A stretch of DNA of 64,000 nucleotides. Origin: Planctomycetota bacterium (GTDB lineage Bacteria; Planctomycetota; Phycisphaerae; Phycisphaerales; Phycisphaeraceae). The position numbers were made by a program, and so were the translations under genes. This document shows, one piece after another, positions 44,585 to 51,791 of this stretch. Position 1 is the first letter of the stretch. Every line of letters starts with the position of its first letter. The notes beneath the pieces were generated by a model. The model had not been told where the DNA came from and made no database searches. It worked only from the letters and a program-made list of their open reading frames with translations. Where the stretch lies: assembly GCA_021413865.1 (NCBI GenBank), contig JAIOPN010000024.1:1-64000 (forward strand), read 5' to 3'.

Positions 44585-45778
44585 ATGGAGCTAGCCACCC
44601 TCAAGAAGGCTCCTTCCATGGCCAAGACAACCCGCGACGCAGCCAAGAGGCGCAAGCCCCCGCGTAAGACCGTACCCGCTCCGTCGAAAGGTGCGGCCAC
44701 CGCTGTTCTGGCACCTGATGTCTCAACCATCAAGGAAAGCCGGGAGGAACTGGCCAGCATCATCGCATCCGCAATGGACGCGATCGTCACGGTCGATGCG
44801 GCGCAGCGGGTCACGCTCTTCAACGCTGGTGCCGAGAGAATGTTTGCCTGCCCGGCCAAGGAGGCGATCGGCCAACTCCTGAACAGGTTCATCCCCGAGC
44901 GGTTCCGCGCCGCCCACAGCCGGTACATCGAGAAGTTCGCCGCCACGAAAGCATCCGCCCGGAGCATGAGCACTCAACGGCCGCTGGCGGCGCTGCGCGC
45001 CGACGGGAGCGAGTTCCCGATCGAGGCCTCCATCTCGCAGGTGGAGGTCGAGGGGAAGAAGCACTTCACGGCGATCATCCGCGATATTACGGCGCGGTTG
45101 GTGACCGAAACGGCGTTGCGCGAGGCCGAGGCACGCTTCCGCTCGGTCTTCGAGAACGCCGGCATCGGGATCATGATGATCGACGGGAACAGCGCGATCC
45201 TCGAAGCCAACGCCGCGTGCGAGAAAATGCTGGGCTATTCCAACGCCGAGCTGCGCGGGACTCCCTACATCAAGATCACGCACCCGCAGGACGTGGAAAT
45301 GACGCTGGAACACACGCGCAGCATCACCAACGGCGGCGGCGGCGTGATCGAGTACGAGAAACGCTACGTCCGCAAGGACGGCGAACAGGCCTGGGCGCGG
45401 GTCCTCTTCACCATGTCCGATGGCTCCGCGGACAAGCCGCACCACTTCATCAAGCTGATCGAAGACATCACCCAGCGCAAGCACGCCGAGGCCAAGGCTC
45501 AGCGTGTGCGGGCGCGGAACGAGGCCGTCCTCCACAAATACGCCCGCCTGACCGACCGCGAGCGCGAGGTGCTCTGGCTGGTGGTGAACGGGAGGATGAC
45601 CAAGAACATCGCGACCGATCTGGGCACCAGCCCCAAGACCATCGACGTGCACCGCGCCCGCCTGATGGAAAAGATGGAGGCGGATTCGGTCGCCCAGCTC
45701 GTGCAGATGATTATGCCGGTGCGCAAAAGCCTGGCGATCAGGGGCGGGGCTGCAAAGACGCCCACCGACGCGGATTGA
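44585..45778 (+). CDS. PAS-PAS-LuxR one-component regulator, FixL/FixJ-like
   Basis: A 397-residue protein: basic N-terminus, PAS1 (about 55-170), PAS2 (about 180-298), and a C-terminal LuxR/FixJ-type HTH (about 318-380; LTDREREVLWLVVNGRMTKN, SPKTIDVHRARLMEKM). There is no kinase or receiver domain. PAS1 aligns with the FixL heme-PAS: His111 in RAAHSRYIEKF matches the proximal heme ligand and Arg132, eight residues before the DG of RADGSEFP, matches the distal Arg. It may therefore sense O2, CO or NO directly. A TACAAT element lies 8 bp upstream of this ATG; an alternative ATG at 44618 has AGAAGG before it. Confidence 0.85.
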   Translation: MELATLKKAPSMAKTTRDAAKRRKPPRKTVPAPSKGAATAVLAPDVSTIKESREELASIIASAMDAIVTVDAAQRVTLFNAGAERMFACPAKEAIGQLLNRFIPERFRAAHSRYIEKFAATKASARSMSTQRPLAALRADGSEFPIEASISQVEVEGKKHFTAIIRDITARLVTETALREAEARFRSVFENAGIGIMMIDGNSAILEANAACEKMLGYSNAELRGTPYIKITHPQDVEMTLEHTRSITNGGGGVIEYEKRYVRKDGEQAWARVLFTMSDGSADKPHHFIKLIEDITQRKHAEAKAQRVRARNEAVLHKYARLTDREREVLWLVVNGRMTKNIATDLGTSPKTIDVHRARLMEKMEADSVAQLVQMIMPVRKSLAIRGGAAKTPTDAD

Positions 45779-45853
45779 GAGATGATTCGTGCCCGCCCCG
45801 TTCTCGCGGCTCGGCGTTGGGATGGACGTTGAACCTCCTCCCGCGCCCCGGTC

Positions 45854-46603
45854 CTATCCCACGCGCGAACTCCGTCCGCCCCAAGCCGGACGAATCGCCG
45901 GGGCTCCATCCACGGCCAATCTGGGCATCCTCCAGAAAACCAGGACCAGATAAAACGCCATGACCGCGGCGAAATAACACCACACAGACTCAAACGCGTA
46001 GGAGAAAAAGATGTGGCTCACCACGGCCGAGAGAAGCACGGCGAAGCCGAAATCCGCCAACCGCCTCTCGGAGGAAGCCAGCAGCGGAGTCGATACCAGG
46101 AGGATGTAGAGCACCTGCCATATCCAGGGGAAGGCGTCGTGGAGCCAGGGGACGCCCGGAACGTGTCCGAGGGCCGGCGATTGTTCGATGGTGTAGTGGA
46201 TGGAATGATCGATGAGCGTGACATCGAAGAAGCCAGGGTGCGTCAGGAACGGCGCGTAAAGCACCAGCCCGCCGAGCAGCCCGAGCCATGTGGCGCACCA
46301 CATGAACCGGCGCGCCCTCGGCCGGCGCTCGGTGAGCGCCGCGCTCAGCGGGATCCAGACCGGCCAGAACAGTAGCGCAAAGAACAAATAGGCCAGTGCG
46401 AACGGCTTGACCAGGCCGGGTTCGGCACGCCCCAACGCCAGCCAGACGCACCCCTCAAAGAACTGCTGGACGCCGAAGCCTATTGGTACCACCGCCAGAG
46501 GCACGAACGACCTGTTGCCGCGTGCCGACCGCTGGAGGCAATAACCGCCGGTGACCAGGAGCAGCCCCGAGAGGCCGAAACTGGCCGTGGCTGAAAAACA
46601 CAT
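45854..46603 (-). CDS. DUF6629-type multi-pass membrane protein
   Basis: A 249-residue membrane protein beginning MCFSATASFGLSGLLLVTGG, the characteristic opening of the DUF6629 family. About seven hydrophobic helices are visible, with FEGCVWLALG after the second. The function of the family is unknown. It lies on the opposite strand to the PAS regulator and converges with it. No island box was found in its upstream region. Confidence 0.75.
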   Translation of the reverse strand: MCFSATASFGLSGLLLVTGGYCLQRSARGNRSFVPLAVVPIGFGVQQFFEGCVWLALGRAEPGLVKPFALAYLFFALLFWPVWIPLSAALTERRPRARRFMWCATWLGLLGGLVLYAPFLTHPGFFDVTLIDHSIHYTIEQSPALGHVPGVPWLHDAFPWIWQVLYILLVSTPLLASSERRLADFGFAVLLSAVVSHIFFSYAFESVWCYFAAVMAFYLVLVFWRMPRLAVDGAPAIRPAWGGRSSRVG

Positions 46604-46912
46604 GAACCATCTCCGCCGCGGTCACACGTTCAATGAACGGCGGACCGGGTGCATGGATGGTCATATTGGTTAGGCGACCCTCTATAAATCTGCCCGACAA
46701 GGGAGAAGGTCGGTTAAGGAACGGGGCCATCCGGCCTGGGGACGAATTCATTGTAGCCCTGCAGCAATAAAACCACCCAAACCCCGGCCCGCCTTCCGGA
46801 TCACGTCGTTCCGGACAGGCGGGCGCGGAGTCGGGCAGAACCCCCTCCCCTCGCATCCCCCTTCGACTCCCCCAACCCTCTCCCCTCCTCCCCAACCTCT
46901 CCCCCAAGCGAG
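46604..46912. other. gene-free stretch with hsp20 terminator
   Basis: No coding region is supported here. A C-rich plus-strand tract at about 46845-46912 (polypurine on the transcribed minus strand) follows the hsp20 stop. A hairpin at 46787-46824 comes next. CTATAAAT near 46681 may belong to the DUF6629 gene promoter region, on uncertain strand. Confidence 0.5.
46787..46824 (-). terminator. hairpin terminator downstream of hsp20
   Basis: GCCCGCCT-TCCGGA at 46787-46800 pairs with TCCGG-ACAGGCGGGC up to 46824. On the minus strand the hairpin is followed by a G/T-rich stretch with GGTTTTATT. It lies about 90 bp after the hsp20 stop. Confidence 0.5.
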
Positions 46913-47347
46913 CTACTTGACCGCGATGCGGTGCGGCTTGACCGCCTCGGTCTTGGGCAGCCGCAGCTTCAGGACGCCCTCTTCGAGCTTCGCGTCGATC
47001 TTGGACTCGTCGATGCTCGTGGGCAGCGTGAAGCTCCGGGCCACCTTCAGGTACCGCCGCTCGGTCAGGTGTTCCTGCCCCTTGCGTTCCTGGGCCTTGC
47101 GTTCGCCGGTGATCGAGAGGATCCCGCCCTCGAGCGTGACACTGATCTCCTCCCGCTTGAAGCCGGGCATCTCCGCCTCGACCAGGATGTTGTTGTCGTC
47201 CTCGGTGATGTCCACCGGGTACCCCGTCGCCCAGTCGCCCCCGTTGCCCTCAAAGGCGCGGCCGACGGCGCGGTTGAACTCACGGTCCAGCAGGTCGAGC
47301 GGATTCTCCCAGGCACTCCGGTTGTTTCTTCGCAGGATCGGCAGCAT
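46913..47347 (-). CDS. Hsp20/alpha-crystallin small heat-shock protein
   Basis: A 144-residue holdase chaperone. The alpha-crystallin domain runs from about residue 43 (YPVDITEDDNNILVEAEMPG) through EEISVTLEGGILSITGERK and FTLPTSIDESKIDAKLEEGV to LRLPKTEA, with the C-terminal anchoring I-x-I/V-like HRIAVK. The start at 47347 follows AAAGGGGAAGTC, nearly the same leader as groEL. An upstream in-frame ATG at 47401 is not favoured. Box h lies about 100 bp upstream. Confidence 0.95.
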   Translation of the reverse strand: MLPILRRNNRSAWENPLDLLDREFNRAVGRAFEGNGGDWATGYPVDITEDDNNILVEAEMPGFKREEISVTLEGGILSITGERKAQERKGQEHLTERRYLKVARSFTLPTSIDESKIDAKLEEGVLKLRLPKTEAVKPHRIAVK

Positions 47348-47445
47348 GACTTCCCCTTTCGAGATAGAGCGTTCTTTCGTGTCGTCCACAGCGGATTTCA
47401 CTGAACGACAGGCTAGGCGTGGCTCGTCGCGGCGTGAATGCGTAT

Positions 47446-47490
47446 TTGCCCGTAGGGAACGCTCCCATCAGAACAAATACCTACGGGCAA
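47446..47490. promoter_or_regulatory. stress-island boxes h and i, divergent hsp20 / CBM48 region
   Basis: TTGCCCGTAGG at 47446-47456 and CCTACGGGCAA at 47480-47490 are perfect 11-bp inverted copies. Box h continues as GTAGGGA. One copy faces hsp20 and the other the CBM48 gene, each about 95-100 bp from the start codon. Confidence 0.65.
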
Positions 47491-47583
47491 CTTCCAATTC
47501 CTGGATACGACAAAAGCGCTATCTTCAGGCCGTGGCAATTCAGGGGCCTTATCAGGACCAGGCAGGTCCGAAAGGAGCACGGA

Positions 47584-47883
47584 ATGACGGCAGTAGCAAC
47601 ATCTCTCGAACCAGCGGCGGCAGGCTGGCCGTTCCCACGCCTCTGGGTGGTCAAGATGGACGATACCGGCGACGAAGAGGTCTTCATCGCCGGCGATTTC
47701 AACCGCTGGCAACTGCCGGGGGTACCCATGCAGCGGAGCGAGTCTGGCACTTGGGAGGCCCGCGTCCCGCTGAGCAGCGCGGACCTGCGCCGTTTCGCCT
47801 GCTTCGTGCTCAGCGGCTGCGGCTTCCGCGCCGTTACCCGTACGCGCATCGAGTGCTCACCGGATCAATCAATTTCATATTGA
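47584..47883 (+). CDS. stand-alone CBM48 (glycogen-binding-like) small protein
   Basis: A 99-residue protein that is little more than a CBM48/AMPK-type glycogen-recognition fold: EEVFIAGDFNRWQLPGVPMQ followed by SGTWEARVPLSSADLRRFAC. The paired Trp residues and the FNRW motif fit carbohydrate contact. No catalytic domain is attached. It might tether stress proteins to glycogen. AAAGGAG precedes the ATG. DUF2934 follows after 12 bp; the two form an operon under box i. Confidence 0.75.
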   Translation: MTAVATSLEPAAAGWPFPRLWVVKMDDTGDEEVFIAGDFNRWQLPGVPMQRSESGTWEARVPLSSADLRRFACFVLSGCGFRAVTRTRIECSPDQSISY

Positions 47884-47895
47884 GGAGGCATAGCC

Positions 47896-48132
47896 ATGAC
47901 GACGACCCCCGCCCCGCACTTCAAGGAACAGCACCAGCCGAACCACGAGGAGATCGCCAGACGCGCCTACGAAATCTATGTCACGCAGGGCAAACCCTGT
48001 GGCCACGCCATGGACCACTGGCTCTGCGCCGAAAAGGAACTGCGCCTGCCCGTGGACCTGCCCGTCCTCGCGGCCCCCAAAGCCCGCACCAAGCCGAGCG
48101 CCCGCGTTGCGATGGCGATAGCCAACCATTGA
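47896..48132 (+). CDS. DUF2934 protein
   Basis: A 78-residue protein with the DUF2934 core EEIARRAYEIYVTQGKPCGH followed by DHWLCAEKEL. These short proteins are common in planctomycetes, acidobacteria and proteobacteria, often beside stress or glycogen genes; their function is unknown. The ATG at 47896 follows GAGGAGG with 8 bp spacing. Second gene of the CBM48 operon. The following 214 bp to queE hold nothing I recognise. Confidence 0.8.
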   Translation: MTTTPAPHFKEQHQPNHEEIARRAYEIYVTQGKPCGHAMDHWLCAEKELRLPVDLPVLAAPKARTKPSARVAMAIANH

Positions 48133-48346
48133 GACGAGTACACCCAGCATCAGCCTGGTGACGGGCTTTCAAACAAAGCCGAACGCCGACGGATTTTTAC
48201 ACGTTTCCACGGTCGCAAATTTCATAGCGATGGTCCTCGATGGTGATTTGAGGCTGAAACACTGCGTCCCGTGCCTCCCCGGGTCCAGAGCCGCTATGTT
48301 GGATATCTCAATTTGAAATGGTTCCCGGCCGAACGCCAGAGAAACC

Positions 48347-49030
48347 TCACACCCCGCGCGTCAGCGGGTCCCAAATGAGCTTGTGCAATTGCGTCTGCAT
48401 CCGGACAGGTAGATGGTCGGCGAGAACCCACTCCGCCAGGTCGCGCAGGGCGAGGCCCGGGGAGCCCGCGATTTCCAGGCCCGGGGCGACCGGGGCGACG
48501 GCCGCGAGCAGCACGGCCCGCACGCGCTCGTGCAGGCGATGCTTGGTAATCACGTCTTTCGCCCACTCATAATCCGTGCGATCGCAGACGACGATCTTCA
48601 CCTCGTCGCGCGGGGTGAGGTGGTCGAGATTGGACCAGAGGTTGCGGCCCGCCTCCCCGCTGCCGGGGGTTTTGAGGTCCATGATGCGGATCACGCGCGG
48701 GTCGCACGGGGAGATATCGCACGCCCCGCTGGTCTCCAGCAGAACCGTCTTGCCCGCGTCGCAGAGGCGGCGCATCAGCTCGTGGACATCGGGCTGCAGC
48801 AGCGGTTCCCCGCCGGTGACCTCGACGAGCGGCGTGGCGTGCGACTCGACCTCGGCGACGAGCCCGTCGATCGTGCGGCGCTTGCCCTTGTGGAAGGCAT
48901 ATTCGGTGTCGCAGTAGCCGCAGCGCAGGTGGCAGCCCATCAGCCGGACGAAGACGCAGGGCAGCCCCGACCAGGTGCTCTCGCCCTGGATGGAGTGGAA
49001 GACCTCGTTGATCATCAGCGTGGCGGTCAT
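48347..49030 (-). CDS. queE: 7-carboxy-7-deazaguanine synthase (radical SAM)
   Basis: A 227-residue radical SAM enzyme of queuosine/7-deazaguanine synthesis. MINEVFHSIQGEST is the family opening; the 4Fe-4S motif C-x3-C-x2-C reads MGCHLRCGYCDTEYAFHKG; EVTGGEPLLQPDV and LETSGACDISP follow. It converts CPH4 to CDG. TACAAT about 30 bp upstream is a possible -10 box. No other que gene is in the window; folK, another pterin-pathway gene, lies next on the same strand. Confidence 0.95.
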   Translation of the reverse strand: MTATLMINEVFHSIQGESTWSGLPCVFVRLMGCHLRCGYCDTEYAFHKGKRRTIDGLVAEVESHATPLVEVTGGEPLLQPDVHELMRRLCDAGKTVLLETSGACDISPCDPRVIRIMDLKTPGSGEAGRNLWSNLDHLTPRDEVKIVVCDRTDYEWAKDVITKHRLHERVRAVLLAAVAPVAPGLEIAGSPGLALRDLAEWVLADHLPVRMQTQLHKLIWDPLTRGV

Positions 49031-49124
49031 GGGTGCACGGCGTAACTGTGGCGAACCGATGATTGTAGCCGAAATGTGCTGCAATCCGGCGGAAGGCGGG
49101 ACGCCCGCCCCACCAGGTAGGATT

Positions 49125-49604
49125 TCACGCTGGTTTGGCTTCCACCGCCGCCAGGAGTTCGCCGATCGTCTTGTGCAGGAGCGGGTGGATCGCCGCGGGG
49201 TCGAGGTCGGCCATGGGTTTGAGGACGAACCATCGCTCGTGCAGGCGTGGGTGAGGGATGGTCAGCTCGTCGTTGCAGATCACCTGATCGCCGTAGAGGA
49301 GGATGTCCAGGTCGAGGGTGCGTGGCCCCCAGTGGACGCGCTGGGCGACGGGGGGACGGCCGGTGCGGGCCTCGATGGCGCGGAGCTCGCGGAGCAGGTC
49401 GGCGGGCGGTAGCGTGGTCTCGAGGAGCGCCGCGGCGTTGAGGTATTTCTCCTGCGGCATCGGGCCCACCGGGTCTGTCTCGTAAACCGGGCTGAAGGCG
49501 ACGAGGGCGGTGCCGGGAAGCTTCGGCAGCGCGTCGCGGACCATAGACACGTGGGCGTGACGGTCGCCCACGTTGCTGCCGATGCCGATGAAGGCTCGTG
49601 TCAT
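49125..49604 (-). CDS. folK: 2-amino-4-hydroxy-6-hydroxymethyldihydropteridine diphosphokinase
   Basis: A 159-residue HPPK of folate synthesis. Signature parts are FIGIGSNVGDR, VYETDPVGPMPQEKYLNAA and the double motif VHWGPRTLDLDILLYGD with the metal-binding Asp pair, then IPHPRLHERWFVLKPMADLDP. Length is typical. It lies 94 bp upstream of queE, and diverges from cysH. Confidence 0.96.
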   Translation of the reverse strand: MTRAFIGIGSNVGDRHAHVSMVRDALPKLPGTALVAFSPVYETDPVGPMPQEKYLNAAALLETTLPPADLLRELRAIEARTGRPPVAQRVHWGPRTLDLDILLYGDQVICNDELTIPHPRLHERWFVLKPMADLDPAAIHPLLHKTIGELLAAVEAKPA

Positions 49605-49668
49605 AACGGGATTCTGTCGCCTGCGAGCGCCGCGGGCAAACCGGCGGCCCCGCGACAACCGATATCCC

Positions 49669-49674
49669 TATAAT
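49669..49674 (+). promoter_or_regulatory. -10 element of cysH
   Basis: A perfect TATAAT. It overlaps an ATG at 49673 that is in frame with cysH but cannot be the start if this is the promoter. Confidence 0.55.
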
Positions 49675-49714
49675 GCCGCACCAGCCGGATGGCCGGCGTC
49701 ATGGAGTATCGACC

Positions 49715-50467
49715 TTGTCCGGCGTCACCACCGCCAACCCGCCCTTCGACCTCGACGCCGTCAATCAGCGCCTCGCCGGCGCCGACGCGGTGAAGATCAT
49801 CAAGTGGGCATCGGAGCAGTTCGGCGTCGGCCTGGTGATGACCTCCAGCTTCGGGGCGCAGTCGGCGGTGCTCCTGCACCTGGCGACAAGCGTGATCCCC
49901 GACATCCCCGTCATCCTGCTCGACACCGGCTTTCTCTTCCCGGAGACCTACAAGTTCGCCCAGGAGCTGACCGACCGGCTCAAGCTGAACCTGAAGGTGT
50001 ACAACGCCAGCATCACCGCCGCGCGGATGGAGACGGTGTATGGCCCGCTCTGGACGACGGACGAGAAACTCTACGCCCAGTTCACCAAGATCGAGCCCCA
50101 GCAGCGCGCCTGCCGGGAACTGGGCGCCAAGGCGTGGCTCTCGGGTGTCCGGGCCGAGCAGACGGATCACCGCAAATCGCTGCGGACCGTCGAGTCGCTG
50201 AACAAGCAGTACGGCGTTTACCCCGTGCACCCGATCCTGAACTGGACCCGGCGGCAGGTCGGGGAATACCTCGCCTTCCACAAGCTCCCCTACCACCCGC
50301 TGGTGGAAAAGGGCTACGCGAGCATCGGCGACACGCACTCGACCGCACCGGTGGGCGCGGGCCAGAGCGAGCGTGACGGCCGGTTCATGGGCATTAAGCA
50401 GGAGTGCGGCCTGCACCTGCCCGCCACGCCCAGCGAAAACGAGAGCCGCGAGGGCAGCTCGCTGTGA
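49715..50467 (+). CDS. cysH: phosphoadenylyl-sulfate (PAPS) reductase
   Basis: A 250-residue enzyme of assimilatory sulfate reduction. It has MTSSFGAQSAVLLHLATSV, VILLDTGFLFPETYKF, GAKAWLSGVRAEQTDHRKSL, HPILNWTRRQVGEYL and the C-terminal catalytic ECGLH. The CC...CxxC cysteines of 4Fe-4S APS reductases are absent, so the PAPS-type is favoured. The start chosen is a TTG at 49715, 8 bp after GGAG, because the upstream ATG at 49673 lies in the TATAAT box. Confidence 0.92.
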   Translation: MSGVTTANPPFDLDAVNQRLAGADAVKIIKWASEQFGVGLVMTSSFGAQSAVLLHLATSVIPDIPVILLDTGFLFPETYKFAQELTDRLKLNLKVYNASITAARMETVYGPLWTTDEKLYAQFTKIEPQQRACRELGAKAWLSGVRAEQTDHRKSLRTVESLNKQYGVYPVHPILNWTRRQVGEYLAFHKLPYHPLVEKGYASIGDTHSTAPVGAGQSERDGRFMGIKQECGLHLPATPSENESREGSSL

Positions 50468-50490
50468 AGCCTCACTAATTCAGATGCATC

Positions 50491-51651
50491 TCACGGCTGG
50501 ATCAGCACCGTGCTCTGCCCGTCCACGAGCATGCGGTAAACCAGCTCGATGTCGGCGTCGCCCATGCGGACGCAGCCCATGGAGGCCTGGTGGCCGATGG
50601 AGGCGGGGTCGATGGTGCCGTGGATGCCGTAGCCGCGGAGGGACTTGGTCTTCTCGTCCGTGCCCTGTAGGGCGAGCCAGTATTTCCCGATCGGGTTTTT
50701 CGGGTCGCGGGGCGCGAAGGTCTCGCCGGTGCGCGGGTTGGTCCAGCCCGAGTCGGTTGCCTTGCCGCCGGGGCGGATGATCCACGAGCCGACGGGGGTC
50801 GAGTCCGCCTCACCCAGGCCGACACGGAAGCTGCGGACGTAGGTCTTCTTGCCGGCGTTGTCGTTGACGAAGACGTCCAGGCGATAATCAGACTTGTTGA
50901 CGACGACGTGGAACGGGCCGTTGACCAGCTTGATGCGCTGGCCCGCGTTGATACGGTTGGGGTTGACGTTGTTGATGAGTTCGAGGAACTGGTGCGTGAC
51001 CTTGTGCTGCCACGCGATCTTGGTGAGCCGGTCGCCCGGCTGGATCACGTAGTACTCGCTCACCGTGTCGCCCGGGATGACCTCGGGCGAAAAGATAAGC
51101 TTGCGGTTTACACTGGCGAGCGTGTCGCGGATGGCCTGGGCATCGGCGGGCGCGATCGACCCGCCGTAGAGCAGGTCGCTAAGAGCCCGACGGCCATCGA
51201 GAAGTTTTCCCTGCTCGACGAGTTTCATCCCCTGCTCCAATGGCGAGCCGGGCGCGGTGGCGATCGTCAGGGCTGGTGATGCGGTGGGCAGAACGGGGGC
51301 GCCCGGCGCGGCCACCGGGGGCGAAGATGGCGCAGGTGGCGGCGACACGACCGGCTGCGCGGCCGGTGCCGGGGGCGTGGCAACGGACGGGGTGTTCACG
51401 CCGAAGCGCAGCACGGGCGTGGGGTCGGCTTTGGCTTGCGGGTGGACGGCGGAAGGGTCGAAACCCGAAGCCGCTTTTGCGGTAGCGGGCAGGGACGAGC
51501 CGGACATGGCCGTCTGGTACCAGACGTACCCCACCGCCGCGGCAACCAGCACCAGCCCGGTGGTGACCCACGGCCACGCCTTGCGTTTGTTCTCACGCGG
51601 ACCGGACGCTCTGCGGCTTGAATCACGGGCCATCTGGGACGCCAAAACCAT
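50491..51651 (-). CDS. L,D-transpeptidase with LysM domain
   Basis: A 386-residue membrane-anchored protein. One N-terminal helix (about 27-46) is followed by a long Pro/Ala-rich linker, a LysM domain (YYVIQPGDRLTKIAWQHKV ... NAGQRIKLV) and a C-terminal YkuD catalytic domain with YGIHGTIDPASIG and SMGCVRM (His and Cys nucleophile). It crosslinks peptidoglycan or attaches protein to it, consistent with planctomycetes having peptidoglycan. AGGAGA precedes the ATG at 51651. Confidence 0.93.
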   Translation of the reverse strand: MVLASQMARDSSRRASGPRENKRKAWPWVTTGLVLVAAAVGYVWYQTAMSGSSLPATAKAASGFDPSAVHPQAKADPTPVLRFGVNTPSVATPPAPAAQPVVSPPPAPSSPPVAAPGAPVLPTASPALTIATAPGSPLEQGMKLVEQGKLLDGRRALSDLLYGGSIAPADAQAIRDTLASVNRKLIFSPEVIPGDTVSEYYVIQPGDRLTKIAWQHKVTHQFLELINNVNPNRINAGQRIKLVNGPFHVVVNKSDYRLDVFVNDNAGKKTYVRSFRVGLGEADSTPVGSWIIRPGGKATDSGWTNPRTGETFAPRDPKNPIGKYWLALQGTDEKTKSLRGYGIHGTIDPASIGHQASMGCVRMGDADIELVYRMLVDGQSTVLIQP

Positions 51652-51791
51652 GCCTGCTTCTCCTGGGAAATCCGCCGTGATGGACGCCGAACCAGCGCGG
51701 AGTCTCTGCGCTGGTAAAAATATCGGTTATCGGCCGCGTTTGGCTTCAAACACGGGGACGCCTCCCGGGCCTTCAATGGTAGGTCGCCGCG

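Noticed and set aside
47348-47401. Longer Hsp20 start at 47401
   Set aside because: The inner ATG at 47347 has a strong AAAGGGGA leader like that of groEL, and the extension has no family similarity.
49673-49714. N-terminal extension of cysH from the ATG at 49673
   Set aside because: The ATG lies inside a perfect TATAAT; the TTG at 49715 has a Shine-Dalgarno and gives the normal protein start.
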